Shown: one piece after another, positions 1 through 9,006 of the stretch
Layout: every line of letters starts with the position of its first letter
Numbering within the stretch: position 1 is the stretch's first letter
Assembly (NCBI GenBank): GCA_024401095.1
Contig: JAKSLR010000003.1
Coordinates: 1-64,000 of the forward strand
DNA: 64,000 nucleotides
Origin: Bacteroidaceae bacterium
GTDB taxonomy: Bacteria > Bacteroidota > Bacteroidia > Bacteroidales > Bacteroidaceae
Reading direction: 5' to 3'
The notes under the pieces: model-generated
Database searches by the model: none
Told to the model about the DNA's origin: nothing
Seen by the model: the letters and a program-made list of their open reading frames with translations, nothing else
Translations under genes and position numbers: made by a program

Positions 1-36
1 GCACGCTCTGCAGTAGTGCTTCGTAAGGTAGATTAA
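1..36 (+). CDS. possible C-terminal end of an upstream gene
   Basis: Frame 1 is open from the window edge and stops with TAA at 34-36, giving a tail that reads ARSAVVLRKVD. It lies 7 nt before the next start codon on the same strand, which would fit an operon. Eleven residues are too few to identify anything. Confidence 0.35.
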   Translation, partial: ARSAVVLRKVD

Positions 37-43
37 GTAATAA

Positions 44-1213
44 ATGAATTATAATCATCCACAAGCTCAGAAAACCGCCGCCTTCGTCAGAGTGGTGTGC
101 GGTTTTCTGTTTTGCTTTTTTTCATTCTTCTTTCTCTGGAAGATACAAGGCTACGTGATGGGCATGGCACAGCATGTCCTGTCGGGTGGTCTTACCGTCT
201 ATTCTCCGCTTGTGGGTGCCGGCATCATCACTTTCCTGCTATTGCTCTTGCAGATTTTGCTGAACCGCATTTTCCGTCTGGAGCGTGAGTGGCATACCGT
301 CAGCTTCTTCCCTTCGTTCTTTACTCTGGCAATGCTTACCAGTGTGAATGCTACTGCCTATACCGAGTTTAGTCTGGGGTATTGGATCTGGTTTTATCCG
401 CTCTGCTGGATGCTGTTTTTCTGTGCCGTATCCTTCTTCAAGCATCTCCCTTCTACCTACGATGAGAGAGCGGGAGGCGTGGCAGCTAAAATGCTGATTC
501 CTAACCTTATTATTTTCCTCCTTTTCATCGTGTTCTGCATCAGTTTCAGTAATACCGATGAAACTTTACATCATCAGATGCAAATGGAATACATGGTTTC
601 ACAGAAGGATTACGATGAGGCGCTGGAGGTTGGAAAAGGCTCTAAGACCATTAACCGGGAAACTACGGCGCTCAGGGCTTATTCCTTATATAAGAAGGAT
701 GAGCTGGGAGAGCGTTTGTTTAATTATCCCCAGAATTATGGGTCAGAGGGTTTGCTGCTGGACTTGAAGGATTCCGTCCGCATGATTTTCCAGCCCATGG
801 ACTTGTACCGTCAGTTTGGGGCGTATCCTCGTTTCCACAAGGAGCCGGCACTGGAATTCTTGGAGCTGCTGGACTTGTCAGAGAAAGCCAGACAACCCAT
901 GGCAGAGCAGTATCTGCTTTGTGCCTATTTGCTGGACAGAAAGATTGATAAGTTTGTCTTGAAGCTGAGCGAGGTCTATAACCTGAATGATTCTGTGGTA
1001 GAACTTCCACGCTATTACGGTGAGGCGCTGGTCATGTACCTTCGCAGGAATCCGGGCAGATATGCATACCGGAACGAGATTCTGGAAACAAATTATGCCG
1101 ATTACCGGAACATGGCTCGTTCCGTACGCAGTTCTACGTTGGCATTGAATAAGACACGTCGTGACTTCGGTACCACATACTGGTGGTATTACGATGCCCT
1201 GTCCAAAGAATAA
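44..1213 (+). CDS. polytopic membrane protein with soluble C-terminal half (DUF6057-like)
   Basis: A 389-residue protein. The first ~170 residues hold about five hydrophobic segments (near 12-33, 50-72, 86-104, 108-130 and 150-168). The remaining ~220 residues are soluble and helix-rich, with repeat-like stretches such as the one around QKDYDEALEVGKG that resemble TPR helices. The layout recalls the Bacteroidota family DUF6057, but this is from memory of the architecture, not a search. No catalytic motif is visible. It probably belongs to an operon that starts outside the window. A strong hairpin terminator follows the stop codon directly and also serves the convergent peptidase gene. Function unknown. 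Confidence 0.85.
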   Translation: MNYNHPQAQKTAAFVRVVCGFLFCFFSFFFLWKIQGYVMGMAQHVLSGGLTVYSPLVGAGIITFLLLLLQILLNRIFRLEREWHTVSFFPSFFTLAMLTSVNATAYTEFSLGYWIWFYPLCWMLFFCAVSFFKHLPSTYDERAGGVAAKMLIPNLIIFLLFIVFCISFSNTDETLHHQMQMEYMVSQKDYDEALEVGKGSKTINRETTALRAYSLYKKDELGERLFNYPQNYGSEGLLLDLKDSVRMIFQPMDLYRQFGAYPRFHKEPALEFLELLDLSEKARQPMAEQYLLCAYLLDRKIDKFVLKLSEVYNLNDSVVELPRYYGEALVMYLRRNPGRYAYRNEILETNYADYRNMARSVRSSTLALNKTRRDFGTTYWWYYDALSKE

Positions 1214-1248
1214 AAAAGGAAATGCCCCGAAAGACATTTCCTTTTTTT
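1212..1248. terminator. bidirectional intrinsic terminator
   Basis: The stem AAAAAAGGAAATG (1212-1224) pairs with CATTTCCTTTTTT (1235-1247) around a 10-nt loop. A and T runs flank both sides, so it can end transcripts from the membrane-protein gene (+) and the M28 peptidase gene (-). Confidence 0.85.
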
Positions 1249-1255
1249 ATTGTCA

Positions 1256-2278
1256 TTAGTAATTTTCTTCGTTAGCCAGGTTCCAGGCATTCAGGAACGA
1301 GGCCTTGGTAATTTCTACCACCTTTTCCCAGTTGAGGCGTTCTGCCTGGTCACCTACACCGTGATAGTCAGGGTTTGCATCGGTGTGATACCACAGGATA
1401 GGAATGTTGTGAACGGCAAAGCTCGCATTGTCTGAACCTCCTACAGGATTGTCCCATGCACGGTAATCTGGGTCTATCTTCAAGCCGTAGTTTGCCACAT
1501 CGTTCTTCAACCATTCGCCGAAGGCTGGGTGAGAAGCTGTATAGAAATATACCACGTGCTCAGGGTTCTCAGGCTTGTTGTTTCTGCCTATCATGTCAAA
1601 GTTCAGGTAACCGTGAATCTTACCCAGGAAAGGACAGTGGTCTACGAAATAGTGAGAACCTAGCAGACCTCTTTCTTCACCGTCCCAGAACGCCAGGATG
1701 ACGTTACGCATCGGCTTCTTTCCGCTTGCCAGAAAGGCACGTGCTATCTGCAGTACGGCACTTACACCGCTGGCATTGTCGTCGGCACCGTTGTAAATCT
1801 GGTCTCCGTCCAGGGCAGGATCCAGTCCCAGGTGATCAAAGTGAGCACCTACCACTACATATTCGTCGGCACGCTCTCCCGGAATCATACCTATTACATT
1901 ACGCATGTTCAGCTTGCGGTGTACGTCCTTAGACCATTTGGCTATGGAGTCGGCTACCACGCTGTATCTTCCACCCTTTACACGATCCTTGGCATAAGCT
2001 GCAAATTCCTGGAAATACTTGTCTCCCAGCGGTTTGATGCCCATCATCTTCAGCTGGCTGGCAATGTATTGGCTGGCAATGAATGAACCGTTGAAACCAG
2101 ATTCTCTTCCTTCCAGCTGGTCACAAGCCAGGAATTCTATGATGGATTCTGATGAGGCTCTGTTGATGCTTGCCAGACCAATTTCCTTTGCCGGAGGAGT
2201 CTGGTTCTTCTTTTTCTGTGCGTTTGCAGGCAGGCAGCCCAGTAAGCAGACAGCTGCCAGGAATAGTGTTTTCTTCAT
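1256..2278 (-). CDS. secreted M28-family zinc aminopeptidase
   Basis: A 340-residue exported metallopeptidase. The signal peptide is residues 1-20, ending ANA-Q. All five zinc-ligand positions of the M28 family can be read: His146 in GAHFDH, Asp166 in NGADD, Glu202 in DGEERG, Asp228 in NFDMIGR and His306 in DYHGVGD. The adjacent Glu201 is the likely general base. Family members release N-terminal amino acids from peptides, and the export signal places this one in the periplasm or on the surface. The gene stands alone, with a TACATTTG -7 box at 2311-2318. The exact substrate, or glutaminyl cyclase activity (a related fold), cannot be told from sequence alone. Confidence 0.93.
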   Translation of the reverse strand: MKKTLFLAAVCLLGCLPANAQKKKNQTPPAKEIGLASINRASSESIIEFLACDQLEGRESGFNGSFIASQYIASQLKMMGIKPLGDKYFQEFAAYAKDRVKGGRYSVVADSIAKWSKDVHRKLNMRNVIGMIPGERADEYVVVGAHFDHLGLDPALDGDQIYNGADDNASGVSAVLQIARAFLASGKKPMRNVILAFWDGEERGLLGSHYFVDHCPFLGKIHGYLNFDMIGRNNKPENPEHVVYFYTASHPAFGEWLKNDVANYGLKIDPDYRAWDNPVGGSDNASFAVHNIPILWYHTDANPDYHGVGDQAERLNWEKVVEITKASFLNAWNLANEENY

Positions 2279-2310
2279 AGGTTTTAGTATTTAAGTTTTT
2301 TTGTCTTGGA

Positions 2311-2318
2311 CAAATGTA
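2311..2318 (-). promoter_or_regulatory. -7 promoter element of the M28 peptidase gene
   Basis: TACATTTG on the minus strand matches the Bacteroidota -7 consensus TAnnTTTG, 33 nt before the start codon. No clear -33 box. Confidence 0.6.
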
Positions 2319-2382
2319 CGAAAAAAATTTCATTATTCGGTTTAGAATTCGTAATTTTACCACCAAATATGTATATAAGACT

Positions 2383-4713
2383 ATGAAAAAGACCCTATTA
2401 TCTTTGAGTTTGCTGGCTATGGCAGTTTCTCCTGCCTGTGCGCAGCTGAAACTGAATGAGAATAACATCGATGAGATTGTGAAGGCAATGACTTTGGAAG
2501 AGAAGTCGCTGCTGGTAGTGGCAAACGGACGTTCATCTACCATGGGTGCTGCCATCATTGCACAGTATGGAATGATTGGTGAGCATGCCGATTTCGTGGA
2601 AGGTGCTGCCGGTAGTACCATGCAGATTTCCCGTCTGGGTATTACCCCTACCGTCATGGCCGACGGCCCTGCTGGTCTGCGTATCAACGCTACCCGTGAG
2701 AACGATGCCAATACCTATTACTGTACCGGTTTCCCTGTAGGTACTTCTCTGGCATGTTCCTGGAACAAGGACCTCATCTATAATGTGGGTAAGTCTATTG
2801 GTAACGAGGTAAAGGAATACGGTGTGGACCTCTTGCTGGCTCCTGGTTTGAACATCATGCGTAATCCGCTGGGTGGTCGTAACTACGAGTATTATTCCGA
2901 GGATCCTATCGTTTCCGGTATGGTGGCTGCTGCCTATGTGAACGGTGTGCAGAGCGAAGGCGTGGGTGCTGATATCAAGCACTATGCTGCCAACTCCCAG
3001 GAGACAAACCGTCTGGCTGTCAATGAGGTGGTAGACCAGCGCTCCCTGCGTGAGATTTACCTGAAGGGATTTGAGATTGCGGTCAAGGAGTCTAAGCCTT
3101 GGACAGTGATGTCTTCTTACAATAAGCTGAACGGTAAGTTCACCCAGCAGGACAAGGACCTGCTGACTACCATCCTGCGCGATGAGTGGGGATTCGACGG
3201 TATCGTCATTACCGACTGGACCCCTAAGCGTGATACTCACACCCAGATCTGGGCTGGAAATGACCTCATGGCTCCGGGTTACCCTACACAGAGCTTCGAG
3301 GTAGTTGATAAGGTGAAGAGCGGTGAACTGTCTGAGGCAGACCTGGACATCTGCGTCAAGCGTATCCTGGAGTTCATCGTCAAGACTCCTCGCTTCAAGG
3401 GTTACAAGTTCTCCAACAAGCCTGACATGAAGGCACATGCTGCCATTACCCGTCAGAGCGCTACAGAGGGCATGGTACTGCTGAAGAACGACAACGATGC
3501 ACTTCCGCTCAAGAACGTGGAGACTGCTGCTATCTTCGGTGCTACTTCTTACTACTTCCTGGCAGGTGGTCTGGGTTCAGGTCACGTTTACAAGCCATAC
3601 GTGGTAGAGCTGGTAGAGGGTATCGAGAATGCCGGACTCAAGGTTACCGAGGACCTGAAGGACATGTACAACAAATATAGAGAGTTCAAGCTGGTAAACG
3701 GCCCTATGACCAATACCATGACCGGTTCACGCGGTCAGAAGCGTATCCCGGAACTCTACCTGCCTATGTTCACCATCGAGAACCAGGCAAAGAAGTCGGA
3801 TGTCGCTATCCTTACCATCAGCCGTCAGGCAGGTGAGGGCGCAGACCGCCAGATTGAGAACGACTTCAACCTGACCAACGAGGAGCGTGAGATGCTGCAG
3901 AACATCTGCGAGGCTTACCACTCACTGGGCAAGAAGGTCATCGTGGTATTGAACACCGGTGTAGTCATTGAGACCGATTCCTGGAAGAACCTTCCAGATG
4001 CCATCCTTCTGGCATGGCAGCCGGGTCAGGAAGGCGGTAACTCTGTTGCCGACGTGCTCATGGGCAAGGAGAACCCTAGCGGTAAGCTCACCATGACTTG
4101 GCCTATCTCTTGTACCGACGTACCTTCTACCAAGAACTTCCCTGCACACGGTGTGCCACAGGCTGTAGCCGGCTATCCTTACGGAGGTCAGACTACGGTC
4201 AAGAACAAGGACTATACACTCCATACCGAGGGTCTGAACATCGGTTACCGTTACTTCCATACCAACAATGTGAAGGTTTCTTACCCATTCGGTTACGGTA
4301 TGAGCTATACTACCTTTGCTTACAGCAAGCCTGTCGTAAAGGCTGTGAAGGACGGCTTCGAGGCATCTATCGTGGTGACTAATACCGGTAAGGTGGCAGG
4401 TAAGGAGAGCGTCCAGCTGTACGTGAGCGCACCAGCAGGCGGTCTGGATAAGCCAGCTTGCGAGCTCAAGTCGTTCAACAAGACCAAGAAACTGAACCCT
4501 GGAGAATCAGAGACACTGACCTTCAAGGTAGACAACTATACCTTGGCAAGCTTCAACACTGCCTTGTCACAGTGGGAGACTGCTGCCGGCAAGTACACCA
4601 TCACCTTCGGTGCCAGCGTAGAGGACCCACGCGGAACAGGTGTCTATAATGTAGCTAAGGCACAGGCTTGGCCTGTACACAATGTCCTGGCTCCAGACAT
4701 GGAACTGAAATAA
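2383..4713 (+). CDS. exported GH3 beta-glycosidase
   Basis: The start is placed at the ATG at 2383, because MKKTLLSLSLLAMAVSPACAQ is a complete signal peptide; upstream in-frame codons would bury it. The 776-residue enzyme has the three usual parts of GH3: a TIM-barrel domain (about 25-330) with KHYA (199-202) and the nucleophile Asp278 in VITDW, an alpha/beta C-terminal domain containing the GEGADR motif, and a fibronectin-III-like tail after about residue 640. Family members cleave beta-glucosides, beta-xylosides or related plant and host glycans; the exact sugar is not decidable here. It leads a tight operon with the mutarotase (12 nt) and galE (15 nt), suggesting that released sugars are fed into central metabolism. 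Confidence 0.95.
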   Translation: MKKTLLSLSLLAMAVSPACAQLKLNENNIDEIVKAMTLEEKSLLVVANGRSSTMGAAIIAQYGMIGEHADFVEGAAGSTMQISRLGITPTVMADGPAGLRINATRENDANTYYCTGFPVGTSLACSWNKDLIYNVGKSIGNEVKEYGVDLLLAPGLNIMRNPLGGRNYEYYSEDPIVSGMVAAAYVNGVQSEGVGADIKHYAANSQETNRLAVNEVVDQRSLREIYLKGFEIAVKESKPWTVMSSYNKLNGKFTQQDKDLLTTILRDEWGFDGIVITDWTPKRDTHTQIWAGNDLMAPGYPTQSFEVVDKVKSGELSEADLDICVKRILEFIVKTPRFKGYKFSNKPDMKAHAAITRQSATEGMVLLKNDNDALPLKNVETAAIFGATSYYFLAGGLGSGHVYKPYVVELVEGIENAGLKVTEDLKDMYNKYREFKLVNGPMTNTMTGSRGQKRIPELYLPMFTIENQAKKSDVAILTISRQAGEGADRQIENDFNLTNEEREMLQNICEAYHSLGKKVIVVLNTGVVIETDSWKNLPDAILLAWQPGQEGGNSVADVLMGKENPSGKLTMTWPISCTDVPSTKNFPAHGVPQAVAGYPYGGQTTVKNKDYTLHTEGLNIGYRYFHTNNVKVSYPFGYGMSYTTFAYSKPVVKAVKDGFEASIVVTNTGKVAGKESVQLYVSAPAGGLDKPACELKSFNKTKKLNPGESETLTFKVDNYTLASFNTALSQWETAAGKYTITFGASVEDPRGTGVYNVAKAQAWPVHNVLAPDMELK

Positions 4714-4725
4714 ACCCTTAAGAAT

Positions 4726-5109
4726 ATGGAAGGAATCAGAGTAAGAGACTACGGTCAGCCGGTGAAGCGCTATGTGCAGATTCTGGACCTGAAGGACAAT
4801 CCGGAACTCATAGAGGCTTACAAGAAGCAGCACAGTGAACCCCACATGTGGAAGGAGATTGTAGACGGTATCCGTGAGGTGGGCATCCTGGAAATGGAAC
4901 TCTACATCCAGAGCAACCGCCTGGTCATGATTGTGGAGGCTCCGTTGGATTTCGACTGGGACAGCGCCATGAAGCGTCTGGCAGTTCTCCCTCGCCAGCA
5001 GGAATGGGAAGACTGGAATGCCCAGTATCAGGACTGTAAGGTAGGTGAGACCAGCGATGAGAAATGGAAGCTCATGGACCGCATGTTCCATTTGTACGAT
5101 TTTAAATAA
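4726..5109 (+). CDS. L-rhamnose mutarotase family protein
   Basis: A 127-residue cytoplasmic protein of the RhaM/DUF718 family, which interconverts alpha and beta anomers of deoxy sugars such as L-rhamnose or L-fucose. Typical features are the N-terminal KRYVQILDLKD strand, a His in the KKQHSEPHMWKEI helix, and the C-terminal WKLMDRMFHLYDF segment. It lies 12 nt after the GH3 gene and 15 nt before galE, so it is almost certainly co-transcribed. No rhamnose isomerase, kinase or aldolase gene is nearby, so which sugar it serves is open. Confidence 0.88.
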   Translation: MEGIRVRDYGQPVKRYVQILDLKDNPELIEAYKKQHSEPHMWKEIVDGIREVGILEMELYIQSNRLVMIVEAPLDFDWDSAMKRLAVLPRQQEWEDWNAQYQDCKVGETSDEKWKLMDRMFHLYDFK

Positions 5110-5124
5110 TAACTAGATATATCC

Positions 5125-6144
5125 ATGAAGATTTTAGTAACAGGTGGTGCCGGCTTTATCGGTACACATACCCTCATTGAGCTGCACAAGGCAGGTCATG
5201 AGACTGTAGTGGTAGACAACTTGGTGAACTCTCAGAAGGAGTCCCTCAAGCGTGTTTCAGAATTGCTGGGTGGAGTGGAGATTCCATTCTATCAGGTAGA
5301 TATCCGTGACCGTGAAGGTCTGACCAAGGTGTTCCAGGAGCACAAGTTCGATGCCTGCATTCACTTTGCCGGTCTGAAGGCAGTAGGTGAGTCTGTGGCA
5401 AAGCCTCTGGAGTATTATGAGAACAACATGTCTGGTACATTCGTCCTCATCGATGTCATGCGCCAGAACGGATGCAAGAACATCATCTTCTCTTCTTCGG
5501 CTACCGTTTACGGTGATCCTGCCATCATTCCTATCACCGAGGAGTGCCCTAAGGGTCACTGCACCAATCCTTACGGACAGACCAAGAGCATGCTGGAGGA
5601 AGTGCTGACCGACGTTCAGAAGGCCGATCCTGAATGGAACGTGGTTCTGCTGCGTTACTTCAACCCAATCGGTGCACACAAGAGCGGACGCATCGGTGAG
5701 AACCCTAACGGTATTCCAAACAACCTCATGCCTTACATCACCCAGACAGCAGTGGGTAAGCGTCAGGAACTGGGCGTGTTCGGTAATGACTATCCTACAC
5801 ACGACGGTACCGGTGTGCGCGACTATATCCATGTGGTAGACTTGGCTACTGCCCATGTGGCAGCCCTGAAGGCTATTGCTGAGAAGAAGGGTCTGGCTAT
5901 CTACAATATCGGTACAGGTCACGGTTATTCTGTACTCGATGTAGTGAACGCTTTCGAGAAGGCAAATGGCGTGAAGGTTCCATACAGCATCAAGCCTCGC
6001 CGTGCAGGTGACATTGCCACTTGCTACTGTAATCCTGCCAAGGCATTGGCAGAACTGGGCTGGGAGGCACAGTACGGCATTGAGGACATGTGCCGCGATT
6101 CCTGGAACTGGCAGAAGAATAACCCTAACGGTTACGAAGCATAA
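5125..6144 (+). CDS. galE: UDP-glucose 4-epimerase
   Basis: A 339-residue short-chain dehydrogenase-type epimerase that interconverts UDP-glucose and UDP-galactose, and possibly the N-acetyl forms. Visible motifs are the NAD-binding GGAGFIG (7-13), the Ser cluster SSSATVYG (123-130), the catalytic Y150xxxK154 in YGQTK, and the conserved GVRDYIHV segment. Length matches typical GalE. It is the last gene of the GH3-mutarotase-galE operon and is followed by a clear terminator. It could also supply nucleotide sugars for the glycan operon at 46-50 kb. Confidence 0.97.
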   Translation: MKILVTGGAGFIGTHTLIELHKAGHETVVVDNLVNSQKESLKRVSELLGGVEIPFYQVDIRDREGLTKVFQEHKFDACIHFAGLKAVGESVAKPLEYYENNMSGTFVLIDVMRQNGCKNIIFSSSATVYGDPAIIPITEECPKGHCTNPYGQTKSMLEEVLTDVQKADPEWNVVLLRYFNPIGAHKSGRIGENPNGIPNNLMPYITQTAVGKRQELGVFGNDYPTHDGTGVRDYIHVVDLATAHVAALKAIAEKKGLAIYNIGTGHGYSVLDVVNAFEKANGVKVPYSIKPRRAGDIATCYCNPAKALAELGWEAQYGIEDMCRDSWNWQKNNPNGYEA

Positions 6145-6164
6145 TTTCCCCGTTTAGACACACT

Positions 6165-6206
6165 AAAAAAGGCGATTGGAATTTTCCAGTCGCCTTTTCT
6201 TTTTTA
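6165..6206. terminator. intrinsic terminator between galE and the convergent esterase gene
   Basis: GGCGATTGGA (6171-6180) pairs with TCCAGTCGCC (6185-6194), with one G-T wobble and an ATTT loop. It is flanked by A6 on one side and TTTTCTTTTT on the other, so it can act on both strands. Confidence 0.85.
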
Positions 6207-6219
6207 TCGGATATAAGAA

Positions 6220-7326
6220 TTATTTCTCCTTGAAAATCTCCTTGATTTTCTGGCTGATGGCACGGGCGTTGATGCGCATGCCGTAGTCATTTGGATGAAT
6301 GCCCTCCACGAAACTCTCTGTATCCAGACCTATCTCCTCGCAGGTCAGGTAGTACAGGTTCTTGAAGTTCTCCTTCTTCAGGGTCTGGTAAACCTTCTGC
6401 AGCTCGTTGTTCACGTTCTGGTAGTCCTTGGCTTTCTCACGGATGGAAGTGTCGGGCTGTCCGCTGTGCTCTACCAGCAGGATAGGAGCCTCGGGGTGGC
6501 TCTGGCGCAGCAGGTGGCAGCAGTGCAGGGAACTCTCATACACGTTCTTGGCCTCCATGTTCTCCATGTTGTCCAGAATGTACAGGCAGGCATCCACCTC
6601 GTTCAGCACCTCCTGCATGGCTGGTTCCATCTTGGCACTGCCGCTGAAGCCCAGGTTCAGGATAGGGTGGTTCACGGTGCGGTCTACTATGTTGGTCCAT
6701 GCCATGCCCGGACGGCTGGCACAGGCTCCCTGTGCAATGCTGGTGCCGTAGATCAGGATAGGCTTTTCTTCCGATGGCAGGACATAGCTGAAGAGGCTGC
6801 CCTCATCCACGCTGATCTCCATCCATTCCACGCCGTTGTACAGCGGCAGGTACAGGTGGTACTCCCTGCCCTTGGCCTTGGTCTCGGCAGAGTAGGAGAG
6901 GTCGGCATAGTTGTAGCGGCAGGTATCCCCGAACACATACTGGAAGTTCGGGTTACAGGTGGTCCATTCCCCCTTGTCGTTCAGACCGTACATGTCCACA
7001 CCGCTCATGCCGGTAGCCGGCATGTGACGCATGGCAAAGCTCTTGCTGCTGTTGATGAATCTCACGGTAATGTTCTCCGAGTTGGTGCGGAACACCAGCT
7101 TCTCGCCGGCTGTATTGCCTGCCAGTGACCATACGTTCTTGCTGCACTTGCTCTCCAATCGGTCTGGAATGCGGTGGTAGGAACCCTTCAGCTCACTCTG
7201 CCAGGCTTGTCCGTGCAGTACGGGCACTGCCTCGTTCATGGGGTTATACTTGGTCTTGTTCTGCGCATGTACACCGCAGCACAGGGTCAGCAGGACGAAA
7301 GAAAGAAGATACTTGACTGTTTTCAT
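6220..7326 (-). CDS. secreted SGNH-type esterase with N-terminal GxDLY-like domain
   Basis: A 368-residue exported hydrolase. The signal peptide ends at about residue 21 (VHA-Q). The N-terminal beta-sandwich carries the signature GVDMYG (109-114), as in GxDLY domains; the hydrolase domain follows from about residue 188. Block I is YGTSIAQG with Ser196 as predicted nucleophile, block II is GFSGS (226-230), and the C-terminal HPND supplies the His. Related proteins are carbohydrate esterases or lipase-like enzymes, fitting the surrounding glycosidases. It starts 14 nt after the 5'-nucleotidase gene, so the two form an operon. The acyl substrate is unknown. Confidence 0.88.
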   Translation of the reverse strand: MKTVKYLLSFVLLTLCCGVHAQNKTKYNPMNEAVPVLHGQAWQSELKGSYHRIPDRLESKCSKNVWSLAGNTAGEKLVFRTNSENITVRFINSSKSFAMRHMPATGMSGVDMYGLNDKGEWTTCNPNFQYVFGDTCRYNYADLSYSAETKAKGREYHLYLPLYNGVEWMEISVDEGSLFSYVLPSEEKPILIYGTSIAQGACASRPGMAWTNIVDRTVNHPILNLGFSGSAKMEPAMQEVLNEVDACLYILDNMENMEAKNVYESSLHCCHLLRQSHPEAPILLVEHSGQPDTSIREKAKDYQNVNNELQKVYQTLKKENFKNLYYLTCEEIGLDTESFVEGIHPNDYGMRINARAISQKIKEIFKEK

Positions 7327-7340
7327 ATCGCTTGTCCTTT

Positions 7341-8903
7341 TTATTTTATAATGGTAATGCGTCCTTGTGGCTCGGCATATTCTTCACCGATGTGGCTCTT
7401 CAGTTCCTTCACCACGTATTCCACCAGGGCATCGCTGTACATCATCACGGCATCCTTCACCACCTTGGCTTCCTTCAGGGTGTTCCTGAAACCGCCTCCG
7501 CTGATGCAGTAGTCGGTGGTAGAGAGCAGGTAGGTCTTCTGGGGATCTATCGGCTCATACTGGTTGGTCTCCTTGTTCAGGATCTGCACGTCCTTCACGC
7601 TGTGGTCTGCCACCACGGCAGTGAACTTTATGCCCGATACCTGTGGGAACTGTCCGTCTTCTATCGGCAGCAGGCTGGTGTTGGCGGTCAGGACTTCCAG
7701 AATCTTCTCACCGGTCACCTCCACCAGGCACAGGTTGTTGTCGTAAGGCAGCATGCTCACCACGTCGCCGTAGCTCAGGTCACCCTTCTTCAGCTGGGTA
7801 CGAATGCCACCGCCGTTGGTCATCGCCAGGTCTGCACCGGTCATGATGCGGAAGGCATCGGCTACAATGTCACCCGCATTGGTCTCTGCCATGCGCACCT
7901 GCTGCTTCTGCTCGTCGTTCAAGATGCGCAGGTCCACGTCGCTGTGGCACACAAATCGCTCTGTGGTCGCCTTCATCAGGTTCTTCACGCTGTCTGTGGC
8001 AGCCTGAACGCGTGCGTTGGCCTTGGTCCAGTCGGCACGCTTGATGAGGCCGGTGGTGATGTTACCGTTTGGCATAATCACCATCTTGCCGAAGTGGGTG
8101 AACTGGGTACCGGTCTGGGTCACCAGCACGGCTTTTCCTTCCTTGTTTCTCACGCGTGTGCTGCTCACGGCAGAGTGGGTGTGACCGTCCAGCACCACGT
8201 CTATGCCGGTGGTGTTCTTCACCAGTCCGTGAGAATACACGTTCAGCTCATTCAGGTCCTCGCCCAGGTGGGCGATGACTATCACGTAGTCGGCACCCTG
8301 GCTTCGGGCATCGTTCACAGCCTGCTGCACCAGGGCATAGGTCTGCTTCGGTGCCAGGTCATAGATCAGGTCGCCGTTGTCATCGTAGAAGGAGTAAGAC
8401 TCGGTCTGCATGGTGGTAGGGGTCACCGCTCCCACGAAGGCTATCTTCTTGTTGCCCACGGTCTTCATCACATAAGGCTGGAACACCTGCTTGCCGGTCT
8501 TGGCATCCAGCACGTTGGCGCAGGTTACCGGGGTATTCAGCTGGTTCAGCAGCTCAAACATGCGAGGCACCTTGTAGTCGAACTCATGGTTGCCCAGGGT
8601 CACGGCATCGTAGCCCACATGCTTCATCACGTCTATGATGTACTGGCCCTTGGAGATGGCTCCTGCAGTTCCGCCCTGCAGGTAGTCGCCGCTGGATACC
8701 ACGCAGGTCCATGCCGTATCGGCTACGGCATCGCGCAGGCCTGCCAGGTAGGCATAGCCGTCTATGGCACAGTGCACGTCATTGTCATACAGTACTACTA
8801 TACTCTTCTCCGGTACAGGCTGTACCAGGTTCCGGGTGGTCTTGCAGCCCGTGAGCAGGGTGCAGACAGCTGCAGTAAGCAGCCAAAGTCTATTCGTTCT
8901 CAT
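7341..8903 (-). CDS. lipoprotein 5'-nucleotidase / UDP-sugar hydrolase family
   Basis: A two-domain phosphoesterase. The metallophosphoesterase domain shows the metal-binding series D-x-H (YDNDVH), SGDY, GNHEFD, IAHLGED and GHTH; the second domain is the 5'-nucleotidase C-terminal domain with the NGGGIR motif. An upstream in-frame ATG at 8921 would give 526 residues. The ATG at 8903 (520 residues) is preferred, because the -7 box at 8929-8936 puts transcription onset at about 8922, and MRTNRLWLLTAAVCTLLTGC is then a clean lipoprotein signal. It probably hydrolyses extracellular nucleotides or UDP-sugars in the periplasm. The esterase gene follows in the same operon. Confidence 0.92.
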   Translation of the reverse strand: MRTNRLWLLTAAVCTLLTGCKTTRNLVQPVPEKSIVVLYDNDVHCAIDGYAYLAGLRDAVADTAWTCVVSSGDYLQGGTAGAISKGQYIIDVMKHVGYDAVTLGNHEFDYKVPRMFELLNQLNTPVTCANVLDAKTGKQVFQPYVMKTVGNKKIAFVGAVTPTTMQTESYSFYDDNGDLIYDLAPKQTYALVQQAVNDARSQGADYVIVIAHLGEDLNELNVYSHGLVKNTTGIDVVLDGHTHSAVSSTRVRNKEGKAVLVTQTGTQFTHFGKMVIMPNGNITTGLIKRADWTKANARVQAATDSVKNLMKATTERFVCHSDVDLRILNDEQKQQVRMAETNAGDIVADAFRIMTGADLAMTNGGGIRTQLKKGDLSYGDVVSMLPYDNNLCLVEVTGEKILEVLTANTSLLPIEDGQFPQVSGIKFTAVVADHSVKDVQILNKETNQYEPIDPQKTYLLSTTDYCISGGGFRNTLKEAKVVKDAVMMYSDALVEYVVKELKSHIGEEYAEPQGRITIIK

Positions 8904-8928
8904 TGTCAGTAATTTTTTCATTATGGCA

Positions 8929-8936
8929 CAAAGATA
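8929..8936 (-). promoter_or_regulatory. -7 element of the 5'-nucleotidase operon
   Basis: TATCTTTG on the minus strand. Its position argues for translation starting at 8903, because the upstream ATG at 8921 would sit at the very first base or two of the transcript. Confidence 0.65.
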
Positions 8937-8978
8937 ATGAAAGTAAAGGGAAAAAGGGAGAGAATTGTAAAAAATGAT

Positions 8979-8986
8979 TATCTTTG
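8979..8986 (+). promoter_or_regulatory. -7 element of the tandem SGNH gene
   Basis: TATCTTTG, 21 nt before the ATG at 9007. It rules out the in-frame ATG at 8974, which lies upstream of this box. Confidence 0.65.
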
Positions 8987-9006
8987 GGGCAATAAATCTG
9001 AAACCT

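Noticed and set aside
7332..8912. A 526-codon open frame on the plus strand, antisense to the 5'-nucleotidase gene
   Set aside because: It mirrors the real gene, is rich in His, Val, Gly and Gln without any domain, and owes its openness to the codon bias of the opposite strand.
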